NCBI RefSeq assembly: GCF_003149025.1
Contig: NZ_QGDV01000007.1
Coordinates: 62,001-126,000 of the forward strand
Reading direction: 5' to 3'
Length of the DNA: 64,000 bases
Source: Rathayibacter iranicus NCPPB 2253 = VKM Ac-1602
GTDB lineage: Bacteria > Actinomycetota > Actinomycetes > Actinomycetales > Microbacteriaceae
In this document: piece by piece, positions 1 through 8,816 of the stretch
How positions within the stretch are numbered: position 1 is the first letter of the stretch
Layout: every line of letters starts with the position of its first letter
The notes under the pieces: generated by a model
What the model saw: the letters and a program-made list of their open reading frames with translations, nothing else
Told to the model about the DNA's origin: nothing
Database searches by the model: none
Translations under genes and position numbers: made by a program

Positions 1-70
1 GCACGGCCCCCGCCGGCTCGTACGCACAACGCACGGCTCCCCCGCCGGCTCGTGCGCACAGCGCACGGCC
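1..70. repeat. Short GC-rich direct repeats at window edge
   Basis: Two and a partial third copy of a roughly 30-base unit beginning GCACGGC and containing CCGCCGGCTCGT, then GCGCACA or ACGCACA. The left side is cut by the window edge, so the total copy number is unknown. No coding frame or function is visible. Confidence 0.5.
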
Positions 71-92
71 CACCCCCCTCTCCCGCAGGGTG

Positions 93-202
93 GACTGATC
101 GTCGTCCGGGTGCGGTGATCGCAAGGCGGAGGAGGAAGTCGTAGCGGCGCTACGACGCCCGACGACAACGCCGCGAGCGCCGTACCCGGGGGACGATCAG
201 TC
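93..202. repeat. Imperfect inverted repeat with inner palindrome (REP/MITE-like)
   Basis: The outer arms, 93-115 and 180-202, are near-perfect reverse complements and both contain the GACTGATC/GATCAGTC ends. Inside is a perfect palindrome, GTCGTAGC-GGC-GCTACGAC. The right arm overlaps the stop codon of the DUF3151 gene, so the element supplies that protein's last residues. It could act as a terminator. The ordered, nested structure looks more like a dispersed intergenic element, but I see no second copy in the window. Confidence 0.6.
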
Positions 203-676
203 GGCGCCGAGGATGACTATGGAGGCGGTGGGGGGCAACGCGTCTTCGTGGTACCGCTCGATCTGGCCGATGGCGGCGGGGTCGGCCTGTTCGAGGAACT
301 GCGTGAGGCGGGTCACTTCCTCCGTTTCACCGATGGATTCTGCGGCGCGACGAAGAGCGTAGAGCGAGAGGAGGAAGCCGCGGTTAGGGCCGTGGCGCCA
401 GGGGATGGGGCCTTGGCCGCGCCAGCCTGCGGCGCGGAGCATGTCGAGGCCCCGGTGGTAGCCGACGCGTGCGTACGCGTACGAGGGGAGGGCCGCGTCG
501 ATCCCCCAGACGCTGTCGGCGAGGAGCGCCCAGGCCAGCGGTGAACGCGGATGAGCGGCGGCGAGGGCGGCGAACTCGACGGCTCCCGGGTTCGCGTGCT
601 GTGCGAGGGCCGCGGCGACGGCGGGCTCATCCGGGAGGAGGGTCGGTTCGGGGCCTAGCAGGTTCTCGCCAGTCAT
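197..676 (-). CDS. DUF3151 family protein
   Basis: A 159-residue protein beginning MTGENLLGPEPTLLP, the characteristic opening of the actinobacterial DUF3151 family. The length is normal for the family and no signal peptide or membrane segment is visible. The biochemical role of DUF3151 is not known to me. The start is supported by a TAGCCT -10-like box ending six bases before the ATG, so the transcript is probably leaderless. The 3' end runs into the inverted repeat at 93-202, which provides the stop codon. Confidence 0.88.
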   Translation of the reverse strand: MTGENLLGPEPTLLPDEPAVAAALAQHANPGAVEFAALAAAHPRSPLAWALLADSVWGIDAALPSYAYARVGYHRGLDMLRAAGWRGQGPIPWRHGPNRGFLLSLYALRRAAESIGETEEVTRLTQFLEQADPAAIGQIERYHEDALPPTASIVILGAD

Positions 677-820
677 GGTCCCAGGCTATCCCGCTCCTGC
701 CCGTTCGGGTCTGGAAGCCTGCAACCGAGGCGCGCGACACACGCTCCTCCACAGGTGGCCTGATGAGCCGTTCCCGGGGGTTGCGCCGCGACTGCCCGCG
801 CCACGACGAAGGTCCGCCGA

Positions 821-832
821 TAGCATCGACCC
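821..832 (+). promoter_or_regulatory. Leaderless promoter -10 box of HAD gene
   Basis: TAGCAT at 821-826 is followed by six bases and then the ATG at 833. This spacing puts the likely transcription start on or next to the A of the start codon. No Shine-Dalgarno sequence is present, which agrees with a leaderless transcript. Confidence 0.5.
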
Positions 833-1651
833 ATGGCGACTAACCGCAGTGACGTCGAGGCGTGGCTCACCGATATGGATGGCGTGCTGGTGCACGAGAA
901 CCAGGCGCTCCCTGGCGCGCCGGAGTTGATCCAGGAGTGGACCGACTCGGGTACACCGTTCCTTGTGCTCACTAACAATTCGATTTTCACTCCGCGTGAT
1001 CTCGCCGCGCGCCTGCGTGGCTCCGGATTGCACGTGCCGGAGGAGCGGATCTGGACGAGCGCGCTTGCCACCGCCGATTTCTGCGCCTCGCAGATGCCCG
1101 GGGGCAGTGCATTCGTGATCGGCGAGGCGGGGATCACCACGGCGCTGCACGAGGTCGGCTTCATCATGACCGAGACGTCGCCCGATTATGTCGTCGTCGG
1201 AGAGACCCGCAATTACAGCTTCGAGGCGATCACCAAGGCGATCCGCCTGATCGTGGCCGGCGCGCGTTTCATCGTCACCAATCCTGATGCGACCGGCCCC
1301 AGCGCTGAGGGGGTCATGCCAGCGACGGGCGCGATCGCCGCGCTGATTACGAAGGCCACGGGCAAAGATCCGTACGTCGTCGGCAAGCCAAATCCAATGA
1401 TGTTCCGCTCCGCCATGAATAAAATCGGCGCACACAGCGAGAACACGGGCATGATCGGCGACCGGATGGACACCGACATCGTCGCTGGGATCGAGGCCGG
1501 TCTGCATACGATCCTCGTGATGACTGGAATCAGTGACGAGGCCGAGATCGAGCGCTACCCGTTCCGCCCGGACGAGGTGCTGAGCGGCGTGCACGAGCTG
1601 CTGTCGGTCGAGCCGCTCGAGTCGGAGTTCCCGCCGGAGCCCACCGCCTGA
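833..1651 (+). CDS. HAD-IIA family hydrolase (NagD-like phosphatase)
   Basis: A 272-residue cytosolic HAD phosphatase. HAD motif I is DMDG with D14 and D16, the nucleophile and acid/base. Motif II is the Thr of LVLTNNS. Motif III is the Lys of GKPNPMMF, and motif IV is GDRMDTDI near the C-terminus. The insertion between motifs II and III is the C2 cap of subclass IIA, as in NagD and p-nitrophenylphosphatases. The substrate cannot be read from the sequence; sugar or nucleotide monophosphates are usual. The gene stops one base before the convergent methyltransferase stop codon. Confidence 0.9.
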   Translation: MATNRSDVEAWLTDMDGVLVHENQALPGAPELIQEWTDSGTPFLVLTNNSIFTPRDLAARLRGSGLHVPEERIWTSALATADFCASQMPGGSAFVIGEAGITTALHEVGFIMTETSPDYVVVGETRNYSFEAITKAIRLIVAGARFIVTNPDATGPSAEGVMPATGAIAALITKATGKDPYVVGKPNPMMFRSAMNKIGAHSENTGMIGDRMDTDIVAGIEAGLHTILVMTGISDEAEIERYPFRPDEVLSGVHELLSVEPLESEFPPEPTA

Positions 1652-2323
1652 TCACCGGACGATTCGCGCTGACAAGCGCACGTGCTGCAACACCCACGCG
1701 TGCATCGCGACGGCCGCCGCGGCCGAGGCGTTGATCGAGCGGGTCGAGCCGAACTGCGAGATCTCGAGCACGGCGTCGGAAGCCTCGAGCGCCTCCTCCG
1801 AGAGCCCCGGCCCCTCCTGCCCAAACACAAGCACGCAGCGCTGCGGCAGCGCGAACGTCTCGAGCGGCACGCACCCCGGAACGTTGTCGATCGCGATCAG
1901 AGGCAACTCCGCCGCGGATGCCCACTGCACCAGATCAGCCACCGTTTCGTGGTGCTGCACGTGCTGGTAACGATCCGTCACCATGGCACCGCGCTTGTTC
2001 CACCGCCGCCGACCGACGATGTGCACACCCTCGGCACCGAAGGCATTGGCGCTGCGCACGATCGAGCCGATATTCATGTCGTGCTGCCAGTTTTCGATGG
2101 CGACGTGGAACGGATGCCGGGTGCGGTCGAGTTCCGCGACGATGGCCTCCATCCGCCAGTAACGGAAGCGATCGATCACGTTGCGGGAGTCGCCGCGCTC
2201 GAGCAGCTCCGGGTCCAGGCGCTCGTCGTCGGGCCAGTCGCCCTCCCACGGGCCGACACCCTGGGTCGTGAGTTCGACGGAGGAGGTGGGTCCCGCCGCG
2301 CTGGTCGCCTCGTTCTCGTGCAC
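1652..2323 (-). CDS. TrmH/SpoU family RNA 2'-O-methyltransferase
   Basis: A SPOUT-fold RNA ribose methyltransferase of about 223 residues. The three SpoU motifs are clear: NIGSIVRSANAFG, VFGQEGPGLSEEAL, and RSINASAAAAVAMH near the C-terminus, which form the knotted SAM site. The target (tRNA or rRNA) cannot be decided. I prefer the GTG at 2323 because a TAAGGT -10-like box lies just upstream (leaderless); a TTG at 2332 in the same frame is the alternative. The gene converges on the HAD gene with no spacer. Confidence 0.88.
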   Translation of the reverse strand: MHENEATSAAGPTSSVELTTQGVGPWEGDWPDDERLDPELLERGDSRNVIDRFRYWRMEAIVAELDRTRHPFHVAIENWQHDMNIGSIVRSANAFGAEGVHIVGRRRWNKRGAMVTDRYQHVQHHETVADLVQWASAAELPLIAIDNVPGCVPLETFALPQRCVLVFGQEGPGLSEEALEASDAVLEISQFGSTRSINASAAAAVAMHAWVLQHVRLSARIVR

Positions 2324-2371
2324 GATCGGCAACCTTACAAGCCGTGGACCCGGGCCGAGGACGCCACCCGG

Positions 2372-4162
2372 TCAGCCAGAGGAGGTCCCGGCGAGTGACC
2401 CGGTCAGCTCACCGCCGCCTGCGCGGTCGACGAAACAGTAGTAGCTGCGCTCCCCGGCGTCCCACTGCTCCTGCGTGACAGGAAACGCGCCGGACACCTG
2501 CACGTCGCCGTAGGTCCCGGCGGCTGCGACATCGACCACGCCCTGCGCCTGACACAGCGACGAGACCGAGACGGCGAGCGCCTCCTGCCCAGGGAAGGAG
2601 GGGTCGGGCAACTCGGCCGTCGCCACGAGCTGCGCGGTGTGCGCCACGGCACAGTCGACAACCGTGAACTCCTCCGCCCAGACAGAGTCAAAGGGCTGAA
2701 TGCATTCGCCGCCGAGCAGAGCGCTCCACGCCCAGGTGCCCGCGGGCAACGGTCCGACGCCCGGAAGCGAGGCAGCCGGAGTGGGCGAGCGAACGTCCTC
2801 GGCACTCGCCGCACCGGGCAACACCTCCTGTTGGGCGGGCGCACCGGCGGAGCCGACGGCGATGCCGATGGCGAACAGAGCGGCGAGCAGGATCACGGCT
2901 CCCGCGGCGATCACGCCGATCAGCAGGCGGCGACGGCTCAGGGTGCGCCACGAGGGAAACCGTAAAGCGGCAGGCGCCGACCCGCGAACCTCGGCACCGG
3001 CGCGATCAGGAAGCCGCCCGTGAGGACCACGGGAAGCACGCGACGACGCTGAGTTCACGTGCGAAGCGGCAGGGGTGGTCTCGAACGGTGGAGCTTGGCG
3101 AGCGGCCGGCTCGGCTGGAGGAGCGGTCGGGTCAGCGATCGGCTCAGCGGTCGGCTCGAGGTTCCAGGGGTAGGTGCCGGCGGTCTCGCGCCACAGCTCC
3201 TCGTCTCCGCCATCGTCCTCGGGGTCGTCGCGGGAGGCGACGACCTCCTCCCACACGGGCGGTTCGTCCCACTGTCCCCGCGGATCGGGCCACTGATAGA
3301 CGGCCGCGGGAGCCGGTTCGCGCGTGGTCGGCGGCGTCGCTCCGTCGGGTCGCCCGTCGCTCGGTTCCGCGAGCGGTTCCGAAGGCGGGGTGGGCGCGTC
3401 GCGGAGCGCAGCGGGCGCCGTCGGCACATCGTCGGGCGGCTGCGCCGCGGGCAGGGACGGGCGCGAGGGATCCGGAGCGGACTCGGGCTGGACGGCATCC
3501 GAGGCGCGGGCCTCCTCGGTAGGGACCGGCACCGCACCGTCATCCGTGGGCTGCCGCGAAGGAGGTACGGAGTCGCCGGGCTGCTGCTCCGAGGGGTCGA
3601 GCCCTGCTGACGCGCCGTGGCCAGCCTCGCTCGGGACGTCACCGCTCGGCGCGTCGTCGCTCGTGGGCTCGCGCGGGTCGACCGTTTCGGGATGATCGAG
3701 CGCTTCGGGTTGCGGTGTCACGCTCAGCACCGGCTCACCCGGCCAGCGGCCGACCGGAGCGGCACGATTGCGCTCACGAAACACGTCTGAGGACGAGTCG
3801 TCGCCGTTCTTGCCAGCCGCTTTCTCGTCGATGGACTCTGCACCGGTGCTCTCCGCGGTCTCGCCGTCCTGGTCGCGCTCCTGAGAATCCTCGGGCCGGG
3901 GCGTATCGGGAGAGAGCGCATCAGGCTGAGGAGCCTCGATTCGACGAGCATCCGGCTGCCCTGGCTCGTCGGACAGGGAACGCTCACCCTCCGGCGCTTC
4001 GGCAGCGTCCGGCTGCCCGGCCGGAGTGGTGGAACGGGGTGCGTCGAAGATGCTCTTGAGCCGTCCGCCGCTCAGCTGCTGCAGCAGCCACTCGCTGCCT
4101 CCGATCGGACGCTCCGGCTCTGGACGCTCCCCCTCGTGGGAGCGCTCGCGCTCGTCGTCCAT
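2372..4162 (-). CDS. Acidic/proline-rich single-pass membrane protein with septum-formation-like C-terminal domain
   Basis: A 596-residue protein in three parts. Residues 1 to about 400 are a low-complexity Pro/Glu/Asp/Ala-rich cytoplasmic region. One strong membrane helix follows (LLIGVIAAGAVILLAALF). About 130 outer residues with four cysteines include GGECIQPF, VVDCAVAHTAQLV and a Cys near FVDRAGG. The outer part resembles the actinobacterial 'septum formation' domain, in which a Cys-x-H motif recurs. The start overlaps the pyrE stop by one base (TGATG), so translation is probably coupled. The exact role is unknown; cell-envelope or division-linked is an inference. Confidence 0.7.
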   Translation of the reverse strand: MDDERERSHEGERPEPERPIGGSEWLLQQLSGGRLKSIFDAPRSTTPAGQPDAAEAPEGERSLSDEPGQPDARRIEAPQPDALSPDTPRPEDSQERDQDGETAESTGAESIDEKAAGKNGDDSSSDVFRERNRAAPVGRWPGEPVLSVTPQPEALDHPETVDPREPTSDDAPSGDVPSEAGHGASAGLDPSEQQPGDSVPPSRQPTDDGAVPVPTEEARASDAVQPESAPDPSRPSLPAAQPPDDVPTAPAALRDAPTPPSEPLAEPSDGRPDGATPPTTREPAPAAVYQWPDPRGQWDEPPVWEEVVASRDDPEDDGGDEELWRETAGTYPWNLEPTAEPIADPTAPPAEPAARQAPPFETTPAASHVNSASSRASRGPHGRLPDRAGAEVRGSAPAALRFPSWRTLSRRRLLIGVIAAGAVILLAALFAIGIAVGSAGAPAQQEVLPGAASAEDVRSPTPAASLPGVGPLPAGTWAWSALLGGECIQPFDSVWAEEFTVVDCAVAHTAQLVATAELPDPSFPGQEALAVSVSSLCQAQGVVDVAAAGTYGDVQVSGAFPVTQEQWDAGERSYYCFVDRAGGGELTGSLAGTSSG

Positions 4163-4710
4163 CAGACGAGGCCGAGATCGGCCAAACCGATCGCAGAGAA
4201 GTAGGGGTATCCGGCGTCCTCGATGATCTCGCGCGCGCCGGTCGCTCGGTCGACCACGACCGCAACTCCAGCGACCTCGGCGCCCACCCGAAGCAGCGCC
4301 TCAATGGCTTTAAGCGGGGAACCTCCGGTGGTGGAGGTGTCCTCGACGACGACGACGCGCTTGCCCTCGAGGTCCGGGCCTTCGACCTGCCGGCCACGAC
4401 CGTGATCTTTCGGCTCCTTGCGGACGACGAAAGCGTCGTAGGCGACCCCGCGCACGGCTCCCTGGTGCAGGATTGCTGCGGCGATCGGGTCGGCTCCCAT
4501 CGTCAGCCCACCGACCGCGGAGACGCCCTCGATCGGCGCGATGAGGTCGAGCATGACCTCTCCGATCAGCGGAGCGACGCGGTGGTCGAGGCTCACTCGG
4601 CGCAGGTCGACGTAATAGGAGGCCTTCTTACCGCTCGTGAGGGTGAAGTCTCCATGGAAGACGGCGTCGGAGCCGATGTACTCGATGAGCTGCTGGCGTG
4701 CGTCGGTCAC
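4162..4710 (-). CDS. pyrE: Orotate phosphoribosyltransferase
   Basis: A 182-residue cytosolic enzyme of de novo pyrimidine synthesis that converts orotate and PRPP to orotidine 5'-monophosphate. FTLTSGKKASYYVDLR is the PyrE N-terminal substrate loop, and VVVVEDTSTTGGS is the PRPP-binding signature. The catalytic lysine region FVVRKEPKDHGRG is present. The length is normal. Translation starts at GTG 4710 with TAGAGT about six bases upstream, so it is probably leaderless. The gene is followed without a gap by the acidic membrane protein gene. Confidence 0.95.
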   Translation of the reverse strand: MTDARQQLIEYIGSDAVFHGDFTLTSGKKASYYVDLRRVSLDHRVAPLIGEVMLDLIAPIEGVSAVGGLTMGADPIAAAILHQGAVRGVAYDAFVVRKEPKDHGRGRQVEGPDLEGKRVVVVEDTSTTGGSPLKAIEALLRVGAEVAGVAVVVDRATGAREIIEDAGYPYFSAIGLADLGLV

Positions 4711-4714
4711 TCGC

Positions 4715-6769
4715 CTACTCTACGGGGCGGTCCTTCCCTCCACCGGGCAGCGAGGCCGCCGCGACGCTCTCGCCAGCGTCGTCGCCACCTCCTCGGAACT
4801 GGGTCATGTAGAGGTCGTAGTAGGCACCGCGCCGAGCCAGTAGCGCGTCGTGTGCGCCGTGCTCGACGATCCGGCCCGATTCCATCACCAGGATGGTGTC
4901 GGCGTCGCGGATGGTCGAGAGGCGGTGCGCGATGACGAACGACGTGCGATCGGTCCGCAGCGCGTTCATCGCGTGCTGGACCAGCAGCTCGGTCCGGGTG
5001 TCGACCGAGGAGGTGGCCTCGTCAAGGATGAGCAGGGAGGGGTTGGCGAGGAACGCCCGGGCAATCGTGATGAGCTGACGCTCGCCGGCCGACACGCTCC
5101 CGCCGTCGGCATCGAGCATCGTGTCGTAGCCGTCGGGCAACTGGTGCACGAATCGGTCGACCATGGTGGCCCTCGCCGCCGCGATGATCTCGTCATCGGA
5201 GGCGTCGAGTCGCCCGTAGCGGATGTTTTCGCGGATGGTGCCCTGGAAGAGCCACGCGTCTTGCAGGACCATCCCGACCCGGGAGCGTAGGTCGCCGCGG
5301 GCGAGGCTCGTGATGTCGACGCCGTCGAGGAGGATGCGCCCGCCGGTCAGCTCGTAGAAGCGCATCACGAGGTTCACGAGGGTGGTCTTGCCTGCGCCCG
5401 TAGGCCCGACGATGGCGACCGTCTGCCCCGGCTGGGCCGAGAAGGTCAAGCCTTCGATCAGTGGCTGCTCCGGATCGTAGGAGAACGAGACGTTGTCGAA
5501 CTCGACGCGGCCGTCGGTGCGGTCAGGGAGGGATTCGCGCGCATTCTCCGGCTCCTGCTCGTCGGCATCGAGCAGCTCGAAGGTGCGCTCGGCCGAGGCG
5601 ACGCCCGACTGCAGCATGTTCGCCATGCTGGCGAGCTGGGTCACGGGCTGGGTGAACTCGCGCGAGTACTGGATAAATGCCGTCGCGTCGCCCAGGGTCA
5701 GCTGACCGGAGGCGACCCGCAGGCCGCCAACCACGGCGATCAGCACGTAGGAGAGGTAGGACACGAAGGTCATCGCCGGCATGATCATGCCCGACACGAA
5801 CTGCGCGCCAAACGAGGCGGAGTAGAGGCTGTCGTTGCGGCGGTCGAACTCCTCGAGCATCTCGCGGTCGCGGCCGAACGCTCGCACGATCTCGAGTCCC
5901 GAGAAGGTCTCTTCGATGTGGCCGTTCAGCGCTCCCGTGTTCTTCCACTGAGCGGCGAAGAGCTTCTGCGAGCGAGCGCCGATGACTCCGGCGATGACGG
6001 CGGAGAGCGGGATCGAGATCAGCGCGATCAGCGCGAGCTGCCACGAAACGATGAACATCATCGCCGCGATGCCGATGATCGTGAGCACCGACTGCACGAG
6101 CTGCGAGAACGCCTGCTGGAGTGCCGTCTGGATGTTGTCGACGTCGTTCGTGACCCGCGACATCACGTCTCCGCGCTGGCGGGTGTCGAAGAAGCGCAGC
6201 GGGAGGCGGTTGAGCTTGGTCTCGATGTCCTGGCGGAGGCCGAAGACCACGCGCATTACTAGCCCGTTGAGGATGTACCCCTGGGCCCACATCAACACCG
6301 ACGCGACCACGTACATCAGAAGCACGACGATGATGAGCCGACCGAGCACCATGAAGTCGATGCCGGCGCCGGGCACGATGGTGGTCTTCGAGAGCATGTC
6401 GGCGAAGGTGCCGTTGCCGGAGGCGCGCTGCTGTTCGATGATCTGCTCGAGCGGGACTCCCGGGGTGAGGCGCGAGCCGATCACTCCGTTGAAGATCGTG
6501 TCCATCGCCTGCCCGAGGATCTTGGGAGCGATGACGGTCAGGATGACCGAGAGCGAGACCAGGACGACCACGAGGATCATCCGCGCGCGCTCAGGACCCA
6601 GGAGCGCGAAGAGGCGCTTGGCCGAGGGCCAAAAGTTCTGCGCCTTTCGAGCGGGCGGTCCGTCGCCGAACATCCCTCCGTCGGCCTCCCCGGGTTCGAA
6701 CTCGGGCTCAACGGAATCGTGCTCTGCGGCCGCAGAGGTGGCGGCGGCGGTATCGCGTGTGCGCGCCAT
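4715..6769 (-). CDS. ABC exporter, fused membrane and ATPase half-transporter (second subunit)
   Basis: A 684-residue type I (ABCB-like) half-transporter. About 50 charged residues precede six membrane helices (residues ~50-370), then the nucleotide-binding domain with Walker A GPTGAGKTTLV, signature VSAGERQ, Walker B SLLILDEATSSVD and the H-loop IAHRLSTI. I chose the ATG at 6769, which begins MARTRDTAAATS, because it lies one base after the stop of the partner gene; longer starts would run inside that gene. The pair probably works as a heterodimer exporting drugs or lipids. The substrate is unknown. Confidence 0.9.
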   Translation of the reverse strand: MARTRDTAAATSAAAEHDSVEPEFEPGEADGGMFGDGPPARKAQNFWPSAKRLFALLGPERARMILVVVLVSLSVILTVIAPKILGQAMDTIFNGVIGSRLTPGVPLEQIIEQQRASGNGTFADMLSKTTIVPGAGIDFMVLGRLIIVVLLMYVVASVLMWAQGYILNGLVMRVVFGLRQDIETKLNRLPLRFFDTRQRGDVMSRVTNDVDNIQTALQQAFSQLVQSVLTIIGIAAMMFIVSWQLALIALISIPLSAVIAGVIGARSQKLFAAQWKNTGALNGHIEETFSGLEIVRAFGRDREMLEEFDRRNDSLYSASFGAQFVSGMIMPAMTFVSYLSYVLIAVVGGLRVASGQLTLGDATAFIQYSREFTQPVTQLASMANMLQSGVASAERTFELLDADEQEPENARESLPDRTDGRVEFDNVSFSYDPEQPLIEGLTFSAQPGQTVAIVGPTGAGKTTLVNLVMRFYELTGGRILLDGVDITSLARGDLRSRVGMVLQDAWLFQGTIRENIRYGRLDASDDEIIAAARATMVDRFVHQLPDGYDTMLDADGGSVSAGERQLITIARAFLANPSLLILDEATSSVDTRTELLVQHAMNALRTDRTSFVIAHRLSTIRDADTILVMESGRIVEHGAHDALLARRGAYYDLYMTQFRGGGDDAGESVAAASLPGGGKDRPVE

Positions 6770-6770
6770 A

Positions 6771-8504
6771 TCAGGACACTCCTTCGACGCTGAGCTGGGA
6801 TTCGACGATCTCGCGGTAGGTCGTGTTCGATTCGAGGAGTTCATCGTGCGTGCCGCGCCCGACGACGCGGCCGGCGTCGAGCACGACGATCTGATCAGCG
6901 TGCCGGATGGTCGATACGCGCTGGGCGACGATGATCACCGTCGCGTCCGTCGTAGCCTCGGCGAGCGTCTCCCGCAGCCGAGCATCCGTAGCGACATCGA
7001 GAGCCGAAAACGAGTCATCGAAGAGGTAGACCCGCGGCCGGGCAACAAGGGCGCGGGCAATGCAGAGCCGCTGGCGCTGCCCGCCCGAGACGTTGGTGCC
7101 GCCTTGCGAAACGGGCTCGTCAAGGCCGTGCTCTTTGCCGCGCACGAAGTCGTCGCCCTGAGCAATCCGCAGCGCCTCCCACAGTTCGGCGTCGGTCGCG
7201 TCGGGACGCCCGAAGCGGAGGTTGGAGGCGATCGTGCCCGAGAACAGGTACGGCCGCTGTGGCACGAGCCCGATAACCTGCGCGAGTTGCGCCCGGTCCA
7301 GGGAGGAGACGGGCACGCCATCTATGGACACCGACCCCTCCTGTGGGTCGAACAGCCGAGGCACGAGGCCGAGCAGGGTGGTCTTGCCGGCTCCGGTCGA
7401 GCCGACGACGGCGGTCGTGCGTCCGGGTTCGGCGATGAGATCAATACCCGAAAGCACGGGACGCTCGGCACCCGGGTAGCCGAAGACGACGCCGGTGAAC
7501 TCGACCCGGCCGCGGGTCGGTGCGGCGACTCCTCCCGGAGGAGTGGTGAGACTGGTTCGCGCGTCGAGCACCTGCTGGATCCGCTCAGCGCAGACCACGG
7601 CGCGCGGGATCATCATCACCATGAACACGCCCATCATGACGGCGGTGAGGATCTGCAAAAGGTACTGCAGAAACGCGGTGAGCGAGCCGATCTGCATCTG
7701 ACCTGCCTCGACCCGCTGCCCGCCGAACCAGAGGACGGCGGCCGTGGCAAGGTGCAGGATCATCATGATCGCCGGGAACATCAGCACGAAGATGTTGCCG
7801 ACCTTGATGGAGACCTCGGTAATCGCCGCATTGGCCGTGCGATACCGCTCGGATTCGAACGGCTCGCGCACGAAGGCGCGCACGACGCGGATGCCGGTGA
7901 TTTGCTCGCGGAGCACACTGTTGATCCCGTCGATCCGGTCCTGCATGAGGCGGAACAGTGGCAGCAGCAGGAAGACGAGGAAGCCAACCACGAGGAAGAG
8001 CAGCGGCACCGACACCCACACGAGCCATGACAGTCCCGCGTCTTCTCGCAGGGCGAAGACGATGCCGCCAACGCACATGATCGGCGCAGACACCATGAAG
8101 TTGAGGGTCATCAGCACGAGCATCTGTACTTGCTGCACGTCATTGGTGCCGCGGGTGATGAGGGTCGCCGTTCCGAAGCCACCGACCTCGAGCCCGCTCA
8201 ATGAGTCGACGCGGCGGTAGACATCGCGGCGTAGGTCGCGGCCAACCGACATCGCGGTGCGAGCGCCGAAGTAGACACCGCCGATCGCTGCGATGACCTG
8301 CACGAGACAGACGCCAAGCATCGTCATGCCGGTGCCCCAGATGAAATCGGTGTCGCCCCGCCCGATCCCCTGGTCGATGATCTCGGCGTTCAGGCTCGGC
8401 AGGTAGAGGGCAGCAAGCGTCGCGACAAGCTGAAGCACGACGACGGCGATCACCCAGCGCAGGTAGGGCTTCGCGTAGGTCGACGCGAGACGCATCAGGA
8501 TCAT
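6771..8504 (-). CDS. ABC exporter, fused membrane and ATPase half-transporter (first subunit)
   Basis: A 577-residue ABCB-like half-transporter. Six membrane helices fill residues 1 to ~320. The ATPase domain follows, with Walker A GSTGAGKTTLL, signature NVSGGQRQR, a Walker B ending FDDS and a degenerate H-loop (QRVSTI instead of HRVSTI). The Walker B Asp replaces the usual Glu, and together with the missing His this suggests a non-canonical site in a heterodimeric exporter. The ATG at 8504 is preceded by GGAGG five bases away, which decides against the longer frame. Confidence 0.9.
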   Translation of the reverse strand: MILMRLASTYAKPYLRWVIAVVVLQLVATLAALYLPSLNAEIIDQGIGRGDTDFIWGTGMTMLGVCLVQVIAAIGGVYFGARTAMSVGRDLRRDVYRRVDSLSGLEVGGFGTATLITRGTNDVQQVQMLVLMTLNFMVSAPIMCVGGIVFALREDAGLSWLVWVSVPLLFLVVGFLVFLLLPLFRLMQDRIDGINSVLREQITGIRVVRAFVREPFESERYRTANAAITEVSIKVGNIFVLMFPAIMMILHLATAAVLWFGGQRVEAGQMQIGSLTAFLQYLLQILTAVMMGVFMVMMIPRAVVCAERIQQVLDARTSLTTPPGGVAAPTRGRVEFTGVVFGYPGAERPVLSGIDLIAEPGRTTAVVGSTGAGKTTLLGLVPRLFDPQEGSVSIDGVPVSSLDRAQLAQVIGLVPQRPYLFSGTIASNLRFGRPDATDAELWEALRIAQGDDFVRGKEHGLDEPVSQGGTNVSGGQRQRLCIARALVARPRVYLFDDSFSALDVATDARLRETLAEATTDATVIIVAQRVSTIRHADQIVVLDAGRVVGRGTHDELLESNTTYREIVESQLSVEGVS

Positions 8505-8816
8505 GGGTCCTCCGGAGGGAAGCGAAGCAGGAGCGAGGAAGGAGACGATGGGCTCGGGAGGCACGAAGCGGCCGGCGACAATCGAGCAGTGAAGCACCGC
8601 TCAGGGACGGCGCAAGACAACCATCGACCACCGACACCGGATTCGCAATCGCCGAGCAGGAGGGCGGTACGCAGGAGCGGGCGTCCCCGACCCACCGCCG
8701 CAGACGCGGCGTCTCAACGCGGAAGGGACGTCCCCAGGCCCCGCCGACGGACCGCGCCAGCAGCGCGCCGCGTTCAACGGGCGACCGTGAACAGGCGCGA
8801 CTCCTACACTTTCAGG
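8505..8816. other. Divergent intergenic region, ABC exporter / exonuclease III
   Basis: 312 bases between divergent genes. On the right, TACACT at 8805-8810 followed by six bases and the ATG at 8817 looks like a leaderless promoter for the exonuclease gene. On the left, a GGAGG ribosome site precedes the exporter start. I see no convincing gene or structured RNA in between. Confidence 0.45.
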
